Positions 35,212 to 46,751 of a stretch of DNA of 64,000 nucleotides are shown here, one piece after another. The notes under the pieces were generated by a model. That model had not been told where the DNA came from. It ran no database searches and saw only the letters and a program-made list of their open reading frames with translations. Position 1 is the first letter of the stretch. Each line of letters begins with the position of its first letter. A program made the translations under genes and the position numbers. Origin of the DNA: Stereum hirsutum FP-91666 SS1 (taxonomy: Eukaryota > Basidiomycota > Agaricomycetes > Russulales > Stereaceae); assembly GCF_000264905.1 (NCBI RefSeq), contig NW_006763139.1:671514-735513 (forward strand), in the 5' to 3' direction.

Positions 35212-35858
35212 TCAGAAAGTTACTTCTAGGATTGCCATCAATGTGCCTTGAGAGACCCAGGTTACTCCCACCAGGACAAGGTCAGCCCGTGTGACGAGCC
35301 GGCCACCTATGGTGATTGGGGTTTCCTACAAGGATTTAATGGTTAGTATGGTGGTCTGAAAGTAGGTGGTGGGATATTTCTTACAGTGAAGGTTTTTTCG
35401 ACCGCGCAAGCAATACGATAGATGAGCTGTTCGACACTGATAGATTCGCCATCACGGTTGCGCAGATGAATTTGTCTCTCAGTCCTCTGAACAAGGCATC
35501 TCGAAGGCTAGTAACACTTATCAGTACTGTAGAATAGCTGGAGAATCAAAAGTTGACAGCTAACCGATATACGAATTTTAACTGTCTTTGACGGCAGAAA
35601 AGAGTCCATCGAAATAGTTGACGTACTATGAAGCGCAAAGTCCCTTTGAAGAATACTCTCTACGAGTACTCCGGGCGTCGCGCTTCCGTCACTGTTCTGC
35701 CTGACAAGGAACATGGGGTGCGAGCGGAGAACTTCTCGGCCGCGAGCCGCGGAGCCTGGCCAAGGAACAAAAAGATCCTGACGTACGACTCTGTGTTGAG
35801 CGACCACATCTGGAATGGAAGAGTGTACTCCGACGATGGGAAAACGGTTGGCGAGCAT
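35212..35858 (-). CDS. Hypothetical protein, 176 residues
   Basis: Exons 35858-35565, 35507-35385 and 35325-35212 have good GT-AG borders and constant frame. I do not recognise a named domain. Visible features are GVLVESILQRDFAL, DSFLPSKTVKIRIS, the charged middle segment with ERQIHLRNRDGE, then ISVEQLIYRIACAVEKTF and a hydrophobic end (LVLVGVTWVSQGTLMAILEVTF). The layout resembles small orphan proteins common in Agaricomycetes. The start at 35858 is the first ATG of the frame; the codons before it are not ATG. Further exons upstream cannot be excluded. Confidence 0.6.
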
Positions 35859-37951
35859 GGTCAATTGCTCTCGAGCAAATGTGGCAGTTAGAGAGCCTCG
35901 ATTATCGCCGACAATACACTGAAGAGTGTATGAGTAATCAAAAGAGATTTTCTGTGATAGGGATGCTTTACCTGCATGTTTCTCTATGTTATGGAGGGAT
36001 ACGTGGTCTACAGGCTGCTGATATGTCGGGTAAGGTGACTCCCGCTTCGAGTCTGCACCTTAATATATTCCGCGCGGTGGCCAAGATCGACAGCACCTAA
36101 GTCACCAAAAGTAAAACAAGGAAACATCTTTGGACAGCATTGGCCATCGACCCTCTTTGTGAGAAACTTGACAAAAATACAAAGAGCGTAGGTGCGTGAG
36201 CGATGTACTCGCTAATCCTTTTGAAGACGGATGATAAAGTTCACAGAGCCGTTAAAGGCTTAAGTGTTATCTGGTTTCCTTCCGGGGTTTTCAAGTCAAG
36301 CCTCACTGCATTTGTGATCGTACAGAACTGGGAGATGGATATACCTTCTGAGCCATACCTCGTCAAAATCATGCCGTACATACGGTCATTGTTTCGCCTA
36401 TAAATAAAGTTTAGTGCGCTGGTCTTTCGTTCTTAATATACGGGTCACGATGATGTTACGGTCTGGAAAGAGCCGCAACCCAAGGCATCGTCTCTAGGAA
36501 CACAGGCTTCCATTGCGGTCAAGTGAGACAGCCATTAGGGTGTACGTTAGGATATCGAAGTACGCTTGTCATGAGGGCAGAACAAAACCCTGAGAAAGTA
36601 AAGGTCGCTTTCGCAAAATCTCATGTCGAGCGCAATAGCTGAAGCGTGAGTGTTGTAGCGTAACGTACAAAAGTGCCTTCGTCCTGATGCACGATGTACA
36701 GGCATTGCCCCTAACATTCAGCAATAAGGGGAGAACGGACTGTTATGCCTCAGATTGAATGGACAAGATCCGCGATGCGGTCTGGGGAAGTCAAGGCAGG
36801 AAATTCCCACTGAAAGATAGGAAGGAAGTGCGATGCCCACGCCGCTTCAGCGAGGGGCACCACTTACCGGAATACTCCCCGGTGGCGAACGCATTGAGGC
36901 AGAGAAGGGTAGTGAAATGAAGGAATGATGATTCATCTGAGGAAACGGATCAAGTCAACGGAGATAATAAGGGTAGATTAACGACCCTTGCCTACCCCAC
37001 GTCCAGGATTTGGACCGCATTGGTTCGGAGTGAGGCTGATGTGCCTTCTCGGATGGTGTTAATACTGATGACTCGCTGAGTAGGCATAGAAATACGCACG
37101 TCGAAATGATGCCTCGAGTCAAAGGTGGTGCAAGTGTACGTACTCGGTCCGAAGAGAGAGGGCCATGCGAAGCTCCTTAGGTAGCAGTTTTTGTGGTGAT
37201 TCGTGGACTATGCATAGCGGGAAGTCTCAGAGGCACGTTACAATCAGAATCCAAGAACTTGAAGAAGACGAGCAAGATGTGGATCCAGATGATCGTAAAG
37301 ATGGACCCGTGCATTTTCGACCAGTATATCTTGTTTCAAGTTTGAACCAGTTGTTGTCGGGGTAGAAGAATCGTCAATGAGCAACGAAGGTGACATGTCG
37401 ACACGTCACTTGGGCCAGTGTTATGCTTTCGAGGTGTTTTGCAAGAGGGACCAATTAAGCGCCTGAGATGAAGCGGAGTATCAACGTAGGATACTTATTG
37501 GGACGGAGTCTAAAACAAAATCTTGGCAGCTGCGTCGTGCAAGGCGTTTTCCCTCGTTCGGCGGTGTCACTGCATCTTCAATTACCTATGACTTGTTGAG
37601 GTGTACTAACTCACACGATCGCAAAGCGATCGAAACCAAATGAATCATTGAGCTGATGGATATATTTATTTCTGATCCAACGAACGAGTGGACATGATCC
37701 GGACGCGGTCAACTTCTCAGAAAAGATTATAGTTGGTAGAAGATCCTCAGATGGAAGTCATACATGCGCTACAGCCCCGGACAGTTTGAGAATCGGATAC
37801 AAGTATATATCTGTGGCCATCCTCGCGTGTTAGATATTCCTCAGCTGCCACCGATGGACAGGATTTTCAAACGAAAGTCACTTCCGAACAAAAAGAGCAT
37901 GAGATAGGGACGAAAGAAACCACACGAAGGAAACATCGCGTACGTATAACC
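35859..37951. other. Gene-poor stretch
   Basis: No secure gene. A plus-strand frame at 37165-37365 has a charged segment (IRIQELEEDEQDVDPDDRKDG) that could be an exon, but no partner exon or domain is visible. The rest shows nothing I can name. Confidence 0.35.
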
Positions 37952-39797
37952 TCACGAGTCACTAGCAAATCCATAGAACAGAGCACTAACAGCACGTCGA
38001 GAACAGGCGGGGCGGCGGCCACTCGAGGGGCTCTGGAGAACGGGCGATTCGACCTCGTCGACCACGAGATAGAACGGAGGCCGTGACTGACGGGGGTCAG
38101 TGTCTCTCGCAAAGAAACGGTGGTTCCTCTTGACGAGAGCAATAAACCGAGCTTCGGCCGTCCGTTTGAGATTCATGGTCGGACCATGCCACCCTGCGAT
38201 ATGCCGGTAGACCATGGCGAATACGTCTTCGCCACTCGGCATGCGAGGCGGGTCACGTTGGAACACGGCCCACTCTGCGCGTGCGACCGCCATACGCACA
38301 TTTTTAGGGAGGGAGTCCAAAAATGCGGAGAAGACGAGTATCCGAGTCAAGTAGAGTGCGTCAAAGTAGCGCTCGGCTAACTCGGTGCGATGAGATGTTG
38401 CTTGAGCACCGAGAGTGGCAGTGTCCACGACGGCGCCCAGGTGTTGAACTGCGGAAATCAGATCTTGTGAGAGTTTGTTCTCTCGAGCTTCCTCTGCTGT
38501 CTGATTTGGCGAGTACGAGAAGTAGAAGCTCCAATACGCGCTTACCCCGCGCATAAGCTCCAACGTCTGTCGTTTTGGCTCCTTGATCTTAGGTGGCCTA
38601 CAGAGGTTGAAATCCAGGAATTAGAGAATGGCGGTCATACATTCGGCGTCGACATACCTTCTCTCCATGAATATGCCCCACACGCGAACGCTGGTCAACG
38701 GTTGGGGGGTGGCCAGTTGCCCAACAGAGAGGGGGTCGCGATCGGTATAAGCGGACGATCTTGTATGTGACGAAGGATGTAGTATTGCAGAGGGGGTGAG
38801 CAGAGGTTCTAGTTCAGCTAAGGCTTCATTGACGAGTAAATCCAGATCGTTGACATATCCCGCTGATACGACATGGTCAATATGCAACATGCAAAAAACA
38901 ACGATATCATTGCTCACGCTGATGACAGAACTCATAGAAGATGAGACCGTCCGGAGTGACAGAGTCTACATCATTCCACATGAACCGAAATACCCTGTCA
39001 TCGGTCGGAATAGAGTCGGACTTCTCACAACTCCATAAGCCCATAAACTGTGGCCAACTAGGCCATTCCAAGTGATCGTAGAGGCGGTGCCTATAATGGT
39101 CCCAGCCTAGAGTTACCAGACTATTGTACCGAGTGTTCAGACGGCGCCGTGTTACTTCCGGAAGCTCACTCCAAGGCAGATGGCTCGGTTTCGACATCGT
39201 CACCGGAGTCGCTTCACCGACTATGGAACACCGACTCGGAATGGAAACAGAAGCTGACCCTGCATGATCTACGAAGGGAGCCTGAACAGCGGGTGTCGAA
39301 AGTACTTGAGTCTGGCTTTGGCGGGGCACTTTGTGGATTTTATACAGAACAGAGGTAGTTGTGAGTACAGAGGTGACAGGGGTACCGATTGCGATGGGAG
39401 GTGGTGCAGAGGGAGCAGGGGTTCGCACGGAAGTAATCAGAGCAGAAGTAGGAGTCCGGAGAGCACGAGCTGAGACTGTACGTGGAGGTGTAGTACCGGT
39501 AGGACTGGGTGGCCGCCAGAGGTGTCTTCGGTCTGCATATCGACGAGCGGGCGTAGGCGTGACAGGATCGGGAACTGGCGAGGGATGGGTGGTAATGCGA
39601 GGTGGAGTAGAAGGTGGAAGAATAGCAGGAATTTGCACTTGGAATAGATCAGCATTAACGGAGGCAAGCTCTAGGTCATCGCGACGTTGGCGTTTTGCAT
39701 GATGGACTTGTATATCGCTGTTAGTATCACTTTCGCATAGACGTTTCCCCGGAGTCACTTTGGAGGTTCGTTCGGCAGGACGTTTGGCCCGAGGCAT
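37952..39797 (-). CDS. Orphan protein with basic N-terminus, 576 residues
   Basis: Exons 39797-38918, 38862-38658 and 38597-37952 join in frame. The first 40 residues hold two basic clusters (MPRAKRPAER and HHAKRQRRDD), which look like a bipartite nuclear localisation signal. Residues about 60-190 are Pro/Thr-rich and probably disordered. Three ordered-looking parts follow. The first has PWSELPEVTRRRLNTRYNSL and the Trp-rich EWPSWPQFMGLW. The second has DLDLLVNEALAELEPLL and VRVWGIFMERR. The last is alpha-helical (GVSAYWSFYFSYS, RYFDALYLTRILVFSAFLD, EWAVFQRDPPRMPSGEDVF). I recognise no family. Nuclear location is an inference from the basic clusters. Confidence 0.72.
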
Positions 39798-40677
39798 ACT
39801 TACTAGTAGGTGAATGGAATCAGGTAAGAGGCAAAGATACAGAAATCAAGAGTCGAGAGTATGTTGTGGTTGTAGAAGAAGAAACGGAAGGCAGCGCTAT
39901 CGTGATAAGCGAACACGTTGTTTTGGGTTGTTTGCCTCACGTGACTCGTGTCACCATCTTGACACACGGTCCTGGTGTCTGCGTTTCCTTATTGGACACT
40001 CATTTTAAACTCAAACTCTTGCAATAAGTAGTAGGGTCAAAGCAAGGACGGGAAAACGGCTTTGCATCGGGCATCATCGTGATACTAACTATCAGCTAAG
40101 TCATTAAACTCGTCGTGGGCTCGTCCGAGTCCAACGTATCGCGGGTTGTGCTTCTGGCCACATAAGGTGAGAGCAAGCGAGTGAGTCGAATGCTCTGAGC
40201 CCCAGAGCATACTCATAACGTCTACGTATAGAATCACGACAGAATATTCTATTTTCTAAGCAAGAAGACAATCGACAGAGGATAATCAGATTCAAGAATC
40301 AGAAACCGTACACATGTGAGCTAATCCCAAGCTTGTTGAGTCCCAAGAAACAACGAGAGCCTGTCCTGCTCTTGAAGACGAAGACGAAAGATGGTGTTGG
40401 TGTTGGTGTGGCGAGTGGCAATCCGTTCGAACCTCGAGTTGACGATCGCCAATCGGTGCCACCTCGGGAAATTCCGACGCGCAACCTCGCGCAACATTTT
40501 CGATCGCGAACGCCACGTTCCTCCTCTCGCCACACCAGTTTTCCTCTCCCGAGTCCCTCCTCAGCACACAACACACAACCTAAAAGTGCCACACCACAAC
40601 CCTCCTTCCATCCCACAAAATCCTAGGGGAAAACAAACCAAAACTCACGACACACCCAATCCCAAAGAAATAAACCA
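39798..40677. other. Intergenic, promoter region of the Tsr2-like gene
   Basis: No gene. The last 150 bp before 40678 are rich in C and A on the plus strand, which is common for promoters and leaders of highly expressed fungal genes. Confidence 0.4.
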
Positions 40678-41307
40678 ATGTCAGCCCCAAAACCCTCCCA
40701 ACCCTCCATCCTCTTCGCCCGCTCCCTCCTCGCCCTCCTCCCCACCTGGCCCATCCTCTCCACCGCCATCTCCGAATCCTGGGGCGGTCCGTCCGCAGCG
40801 CAGAAACTGCCCTGGCTCGCGGGCGAGCTCGTCGATTCGTTCTTTCCTCCCGATAATGACAATGACAGCGTGGGAGGAGCAGGAGGAGGAGAGCCGGCGC
40901 CGGACGCGGAGTGGGTGGAGGAGATGTTGTTGCAGGTTATGGAGGATGAGTTCGATGTGGTCGTGCAGGATGGGAGCGCACAGTTGTTTGCGAGGGAGAT
41001 CGTTAGGGCTTATGACAAGATCGTTTCGAATTCTGGGTCTGTGGCGAGTGTTGAGGAGTATGTGAGAGATTTGGAGGAGAAGGCGGCGAAGATGAAGGGA
41101 CGGAAGATCAGTGTTCAGGTGCGGGATGAGACGCACGGCGAGGACGAGGAAGAGGAGGGAGAGTGGGAAGATGAGGATGGGGAGGAGGCAGAGGCGCCGG
41201 AGTTGATGGATACAAGTGCGGATGGGGAGGGAAGGGCGAAGGCAGAGCCGGTGGTGGATGAGGATGGCTTCACGCTTGTGCAGGGGAAGGGCAAGGGCAG
41301 GCGGTAA
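40678..41307 (+). CDS. TSR2: Pre-rRNA-processing protein Tsr2
   Basis: A single exon of 209 residues. The N-terminal conserved domain has LFARSLLALLPTWPILSTAI, then SWGGPSAAQKLPWLAGELVD and EEMLLQVMEDEFDVVVQDGS, with FAREIVRAYD closing it; these are the Tsr2 signatures. The C-terminal third is very acidic (EDEEEEGEWEDEDGEE) and ends in a DEDGFTLVQGKGKGRR tail, also typical of the family. Tsr2 is a chaperone that delivers ribosomal protein eS26 to the pre-40S particle and supports 20S pre-rRNA processing. The gene is convergent with malate dehydrogenase, with 270 bp between the stop codons. Confidence 0.93.
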   Translation: MSAPKPSQPSILFARSLLALLPTWPILSTAISESWGGPSAAQKLPWLAGELVDSFFPPDNDNDSVGGAGGGEPAPDAEWVEEMLLQVMEDEFDVVVQDGSAQLFAREIVRAYDKIVSNSGSVASVEEYVRDLEEKAAKMKGRKISVQVRDETHGEDEEEEGEWEDEDGEEAEAPELMDTSADGEGRAKAEPVVDEDGFTLVQGKGKGRR

Positions 41308-41577
41308 CACTATCTATGTACGTAGATCTCGACCATGTATGTACTTTGCTCTCGAATGACAATCTTGTTTTTTTTCTAGCATATTGCCACCCTTACTGTG
41401 AAGGCTCCGTCTGAAAGGTTGTTGTACACCAGAGAAATGTATCTTGATTCACATCACGCCGTTTCGCAAAAGCACAACATGTAGAATTGAACCAATATCC
41501 CACCAAATCACATCTACCGATCTCTACAGACAGCAGATAGATAGAGCCGAGAGCGACAGAGCCTCTAGGAGACACGC

Positions 41578-42996
41578 TTAGGCGACGAAGGCGTATCCCT
41601 TCTCGATGTTCTTCTTGAGCTCGGGCAAGCAAGCCTCGAGGAGCTTCTCCTCCTCAGCGGAGATAGGACCGAGGGGATGGATCTTCTCGACACCGTTGAC
41701 CTGTTGCAACACTCCATCAGCATCGCTCGAATCGAGACATGTAATAATGAGAGACTTACACCGAGCTCGACGTTGCTCGCAAAGAAGTCAATGCCCTTAT
41801 CCTCGAACAACGGGCTCTTGACGAACGTGGGGGTGATCACGCCCTTCTCACCCTTCAATCCCCTCAGGAGCGCATTCGTGAACTTCGCACCGGCATACGC
41901 CATACTCAACGTCGCCGACCCAGCACCATCCTTCGCCTTAACAACCTCATCTCCACCGAACTGAATCCTCTTAACAATCGCCTCGTACGCCTCGCCCTTC
42001 ACGGCCTTACCGTAGCTCGTCTGGCTCAGGAGGGGCACGATCGTAGGGCCGGAGTGTCCGCCCACGACGGTCACCACGGTCTCTTTCGGGTCGAGGGCGG
42101 ACGAGGAGGTCGAGGCGGTGGAAGCGAGGAAGCGCGCGGCGCGGACGACGTCGAGTGTCGTTACGCCGAAAACGCGGGAGGGGTCGAAGACACCGGCTTT
42201 CTCGAGCGTGCGGGCGACGATGGGCACGGTCGAGTTGACGGGGTTGGAGATGACGAGGATGTGCGCTTGGGGGGAGACGCGGGCGACGGCGGCGGCGAGG
42301 TCGCGGACGATGGAGGCGTTGGTCTGCGAGGAGGGAAGGGTTAGAATTAGTTGAGGTGAGGAAAGGTGAGGTGGTTATGTCCGCGGAGCCACGACGGTGG
42401 AGGATTCATGAATCAGGCGAAGAGACGTACGTTGAAGAGGTCATCACGGGTCATCTTCATTCACATGAAGGAAATACGGGGTTAGACGGACGTCCGCAAA
42501 CGTAAACTTTTGGGGAGAAACTTACACCAGGCTATTCGAAGACGCGTCAATTACAGGTACAAGAATATGGCCAGGCAGGTGTAAGACATACCTTGCGTGG
42601 AACACCAGCGGGAATGACGACGACCTTGACGCCCTCGAGAGCGGCATCGAGTTGGTCGGCAGCGTAACCAGTCACCTATACAATCACCCCATACAAAACA
42701 AACGTCAGCTATTACTTTAAAGCACACACACGAACACACGCCAAGGATGAAAAGTCACGTACCTCGCCAGCGGAGTCGATATGGCTGACATCGGCAGCAA
42801 CACCGGGTGCGCCACGGATATCGTACAGACTGAGGCTGCTGACGTTCGGGTCGAGCTTAAGCAAAAGAGAGAGAGGCTGGCCGATACCTCCACCAGCGCC
42901 GAGGACGGCGACCTTGGTGTGACGTGCGGGCGAAGAGGAGAACGCGCGCGTGGCGAGGGGGGTCGAGACCGAGCGGAGAGCGGCACGGGCAAGCAT
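41578..42996 (-). CDS. Malate dehydrogenase, mitochondrial
   Basis: Six exons (42996-42763, 42675-42592, 42531-42526, 42454-42431, 42323-41760, 41700-41578) close to 344 residues. The first 25 residues form a mitochondrial targeting peptide ([22 protein letters not shown]). The NAD-binding loop is [14 protein letters not shown]. Substrate-binding arginines lie in [14 protein letters not shown], and the catalytic histidine is in [16 protein letters not shown]. The enzyme interconverts malate and oxaloacetate in the TCA cycle. The third exon is only 6 nt (CCTGGT, Pro-Gly); it is needed to complete the universally conserved RKPGMTRDDL loop and has good splice sites on both sides. The C-terminus ([12 protein letters not shown]) is typical. 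Confidence 0.95.
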
Positions 42997-44562
42997 TTTT
43001 TGTGTGCGTTTATGGACGGGGTCGTAAAGGACGTGGGGAACGACGCAGACGACGACGACGACGGTGAGATGGTGGTGGTTAGGAAAAAGAAGAGAAATTC
43101 GAGAGAAAGTCAGTTGACGACAATTCGGACTTGTTCGTGGGATGCGGGCGGGCCCGGCGGTTCCGGGTTCGCCCCTTTCCGGCTGGCTTCCGTTCGCGGC
43201 GGTTCACTCTTTTCTGCAGAAACAAGTCCAGTGATTGGACTGTACCGTGGCAGACTGCAATACCTTTGGGACAATAATCTCCCAAATTTATTTCTGCGCA
43301 TCCAGAGGGCAGGGACTGGATCGGTGTTGTCTGGACAGTGTTAAGGCGTCGACAATATTTACAGTGGGTCGTCATCGCACACGTCGTTTGGGTAGGGCTA
43401 GTCTCCTACAAGCAGAATAGCCCGTATTTCAACCGGCAAGCGAGAGCCATTGGCAGGATGGCCTGCTCACAGTCATTCATTTTTATACAACTTCTTTGAC
43501 ATTCAACATTGCGTCCTGTTGGGCTTAGAAAGTCTATGTGGCGCGAGTCTAGAACACCCGCGTGTATACGTGTTACTTCGTCCTGTGCGTGGACTTTGTG
43601 GTCCAGAAAAGCTATAGACTTCCTATACGATGTACACCTAAAAATCAAAGAGGAGGACATCCAGCCCCTCTATACACGATCTTTGCCCCCAAGCCGATGT
43701 TCTCGAACGAGTCTTAGGTATCACAAATTAAAAGTTGGTATAACTTGCCCATGACCCTTTTTCGTGTACGTGCACTCTCGATATGTAATGCTCACTGAAC
43801 ATACCTTGTGCTCTTACAAACGAAGAGGTACTCTACGAGCATCATTAACACCGGCGGTACACGACTGCAGCGCCTGCAAATGCTCACAGGTTCGAGGCTA
43901 CGCCGACTTCGCGTATGAAGATCGTTCACCGTAAGCCTTTGTCATTGGTTGTAAGTTGTTAGGAGCCGATATACCCCACGGCAAATTGCTCTCCTAGGTT
44001 TCGAGGAAACCTCTACCTTTTCGCCGCTGGGCCACAACGGAGATGTGGCGAGTAAGTACGCACCGTCGGAGAAGGTCGGAGCTCCAAAAATACATGTTTT
44101 GCTTTTGTGGCACCTGGCTTCTGGCTGACGTTCCAACGCTGGCCTATCCTCGACCGCCATTGATACCCTAAGATCATTGGACTTGCTCCTTTCGCGTTTA
44201 ATGCAACAAGAATAGCGGTTGCTTTCTGGTCTGCGTATCTGTGAGTGATCGCGAACACCGCCTACAGTAGATCGAGCTCCCTTCCTCGAGGCATCCTCAC
44301 GTCCCCCTCGCTCCTCCCTTTCTCACGCCTCTCAACCCTCGACTCACGTCTTCCTACTCGAATCACTTACCTTGGTACTAGACAACACTCACCGTCGTAC
44401 CTGCATAGCCCCTTGCTGCTGCTGATCCACGAGTCAAACCTAAGTGCGGATCAGTGCCACTCGAGATACTTATAAGTTCGCCCTAGGACCGCGACGGAGT
44501 TGGATTACTTACTCCTACTCGAACCCATCAATTTTTGTTCAGACCGACCTCTAGACGCCACC
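42997..44562. other. Intergenic, no supported gene
   Basis: The region upstream of malate dehydrogenase and of the NADAR gene (divergent starts). Only short frames on both strands without domains. A good start context (GCCACCATGG) appears at the downstream edge. Confidence 0.4.
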
Positions 44563-46448
44563 ATGGATATCTGCGCCTGGATACTCAGCTTTTTTACGTC
44601 AGAGATTCCACGACGTCCACGAACTGATCACCGAAGAAATCGAAGTACTGAAGATTTCGAGGCCGACCTCTGTCAGGTACTTAGCATCAGCATGCAGTAC
44701 TTTCGAACGGGAACCGTACTGAGACGTTATACCTAGCAATGTCGGAAAGTACCCAGAGCTTACGACGAGACGACCAAAAGGTCACTCCCCTGTACGCATT
44801 TCTGTGCTCTGCTGCGGTCTCACTGGCACTGATATGCATAGATGCTGTGTCTTGTTTTTCTTGCCAGACTGCAGCAGAAAATGTGCAGAACGGGCTGGAG
44901 CTATACCGACAAGCTCATCCACGAGAACTAGGCGTGTCGTGGGTTCCACCTCTGCGTTCAGTCCGTCGACAACCGCGCTATCCTCGACAGCTCTTTCACC
45001 ATTCTCTAGTACGGACGATCTCTGCGAGGTTGGTTTACTCGTTATCCTAGTTGTCTCATTTTGTCCTTTCAATATCCTCTAACACTCCTCTCGTATGCCT
45101 AGTTCTGTGGCGTGAAGCAGAAATGGACAGACTCGACAGGCTTCACACACCCATGTAAGTCTCACCGTCCAAAGGCTCATCGTCGTCCAAGCCCATTCCG
45201 ACCGAGGGCGTCATCATCTTAATCCCTAATCTTAATCTTTACAGACTGCGGCAAAACCTGCGCACGAAAGATGCGCACGAACAGCCAGAACAGGCCCATA
45301 TCAATGAAATCGCCACTGGTCGGCTTCCAGGCGATCTCGACGCCCATGGCTAATGGGGGCGATCAGGCGCAGGCGCAAGCGACGACTGGCCAGGCCTCGT
45401 CGGAACTTTGTGAGGTACGTACGTGGCTGCGCGGGAGATCCTTGATGTCATACTGCACGGTATATAAGCTCATCTGTCGTGGTACTTAGGTATGCGGCAA
45501 ACGACCAAAGTATGTCGAATCGGATGGACGGAAACATCCATGTAAGTCCTTCAGCGACCATCCCGCACTTTCTGATCGTTAGTTTCTTTGACCGTGTCAC
45601 ACTCATCACTGATGATCCCCATTATCAGACTGCAGCAGAACTTGCGCCGCCACACGAACGCCGCTAAAACCCCAAAACACCCAGCCCTTCTCACCAACGA
45701 GTCCAATCTTCCTCCCCGGCGAAGCCACTGACCCGACGAATGCCATCCTCTTCTACCATCGTCATGAACCACATTATGGCTTCACGAACTTCTCGGACCA
45801 TCCTGTTACCTACAAAAAGAAGGTGTACCCGACGAGCGAGCATCTGTTTCAGTCGTTCAAGGTATGTTCGAGCGTTTCTTAAAATCCGTGGTGATGCGTG
45901 GAATGTCGGTCTGATCAGGAGGGTCAGTTTTTGAAGTATAAACCTGAGATCGCTGAGAAGATCAGACAATGCGAAAATCCGAGGGCGGCATTCCAAGAAG
46001 CGAGGAAATACGCATCAGGTCGGTGCTGATCCTGCGCTTGTGTGTCCCGCTTTCGTGTTTGTTTTGCTGATTGCGCTGGTTCAGACGTTCGGGCCGATTG
46101 GTTCAAAGTGAATATCCGGAAGGTGTGTGTGTTTCCCTGAATTTTGGGTGGACTACGATTGACGCGTCTCTATTAGATGGATGAGGCGATCGGACTCAAG
46201 TTCAAGCAGCATCCTGAGCTCAAAGATGAGCTGTTGGCTACGGGAAATAAACTACTCGTCGAGGTAAGTGGCCGTGATTTCTTATATCGTCTAGGCAGTC
46301 CTTATGCTCAGAGTAATACTGACACGACTGGTCACAGAACGCCGGTGCAGCAGATGCGTTCTGGGGTAACGGTGCTGATGGGCAAGGGCGCAACGAGTTG
46401 GGCAAGGCGCTCATGCGTCTGCGCAGTCGGCTTCGTGACGAGGCGTAG
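44563..46448 (+). CDS. NADAR-domain protein with three tandem four-Cys modules
   Basis: Eleven exons (44563-44676, 44737-44791, 44868-45028, 45103-45154, 45245-45414, 45490-45541, 45629-45861, 45928-46018, 46085-46122, 46177-46263, 46338-46448) join in frame to 387 residues. Residues about 35-210 contain three copies of the pattern LC-x2-C-x16/17-C-x3-CA, for example HPYCSRTCA and HPYCGKTCA. These probably bind zinc. The C-terminal 145 residues are a NADAR (YbiA/DUF1768) domain: AILFYHRHEP, GFTNFSDHPV, YPTSEHLFQSFK, IRQCENPRAAF, DWFKVNIRK, MDEAIGLKFKQHPEL and FWGNGADGQGRNELGKALM. NADAR enzymes act on ADP-ribose-type N-glycosidic bonds, and some remove ADP-ribose from guanine. The start has an excellent context (GCCACCATGG). 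The gene ends tail to tail with the PARP-like gene, 303 bp away. An alternative acceptor would add three residues (EGQ) at exon 8. Confidence 0.88.
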
Positions 46449-46751
46449 GGTGGAGGCGATGGATCCTCTCCAAACTTCCCGCACAGTACGACACCATCAC
46501 CGGAACCTCGACACAGCCTCTATGGTCTTACGGTTTAGTATATGACGAGTAGTGCTATGTTGTATGTACTTCTATGCCTCCATGTCGGTCGTTTTAAAGG
46601 TATCTTATGAGCTCCTTTGACTGACTTGTTTGGACAGTCTTCCGTGTATGTGATCTGACACTTCTTTGATGACAAATAAATAACCTGTAATACATAGTAG
46701 TGATATGCTAACCAGAATACATATATATGCTTCGAGCACTCAGGAGTATAC

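Noticed and set aside
40391..41065. 224-residue plus-strand frame overlapping Tsr2
   Set aside because: It runs out of phase with the conserved Tsr2 frame and has Pro/Ser-rich artefact composition.
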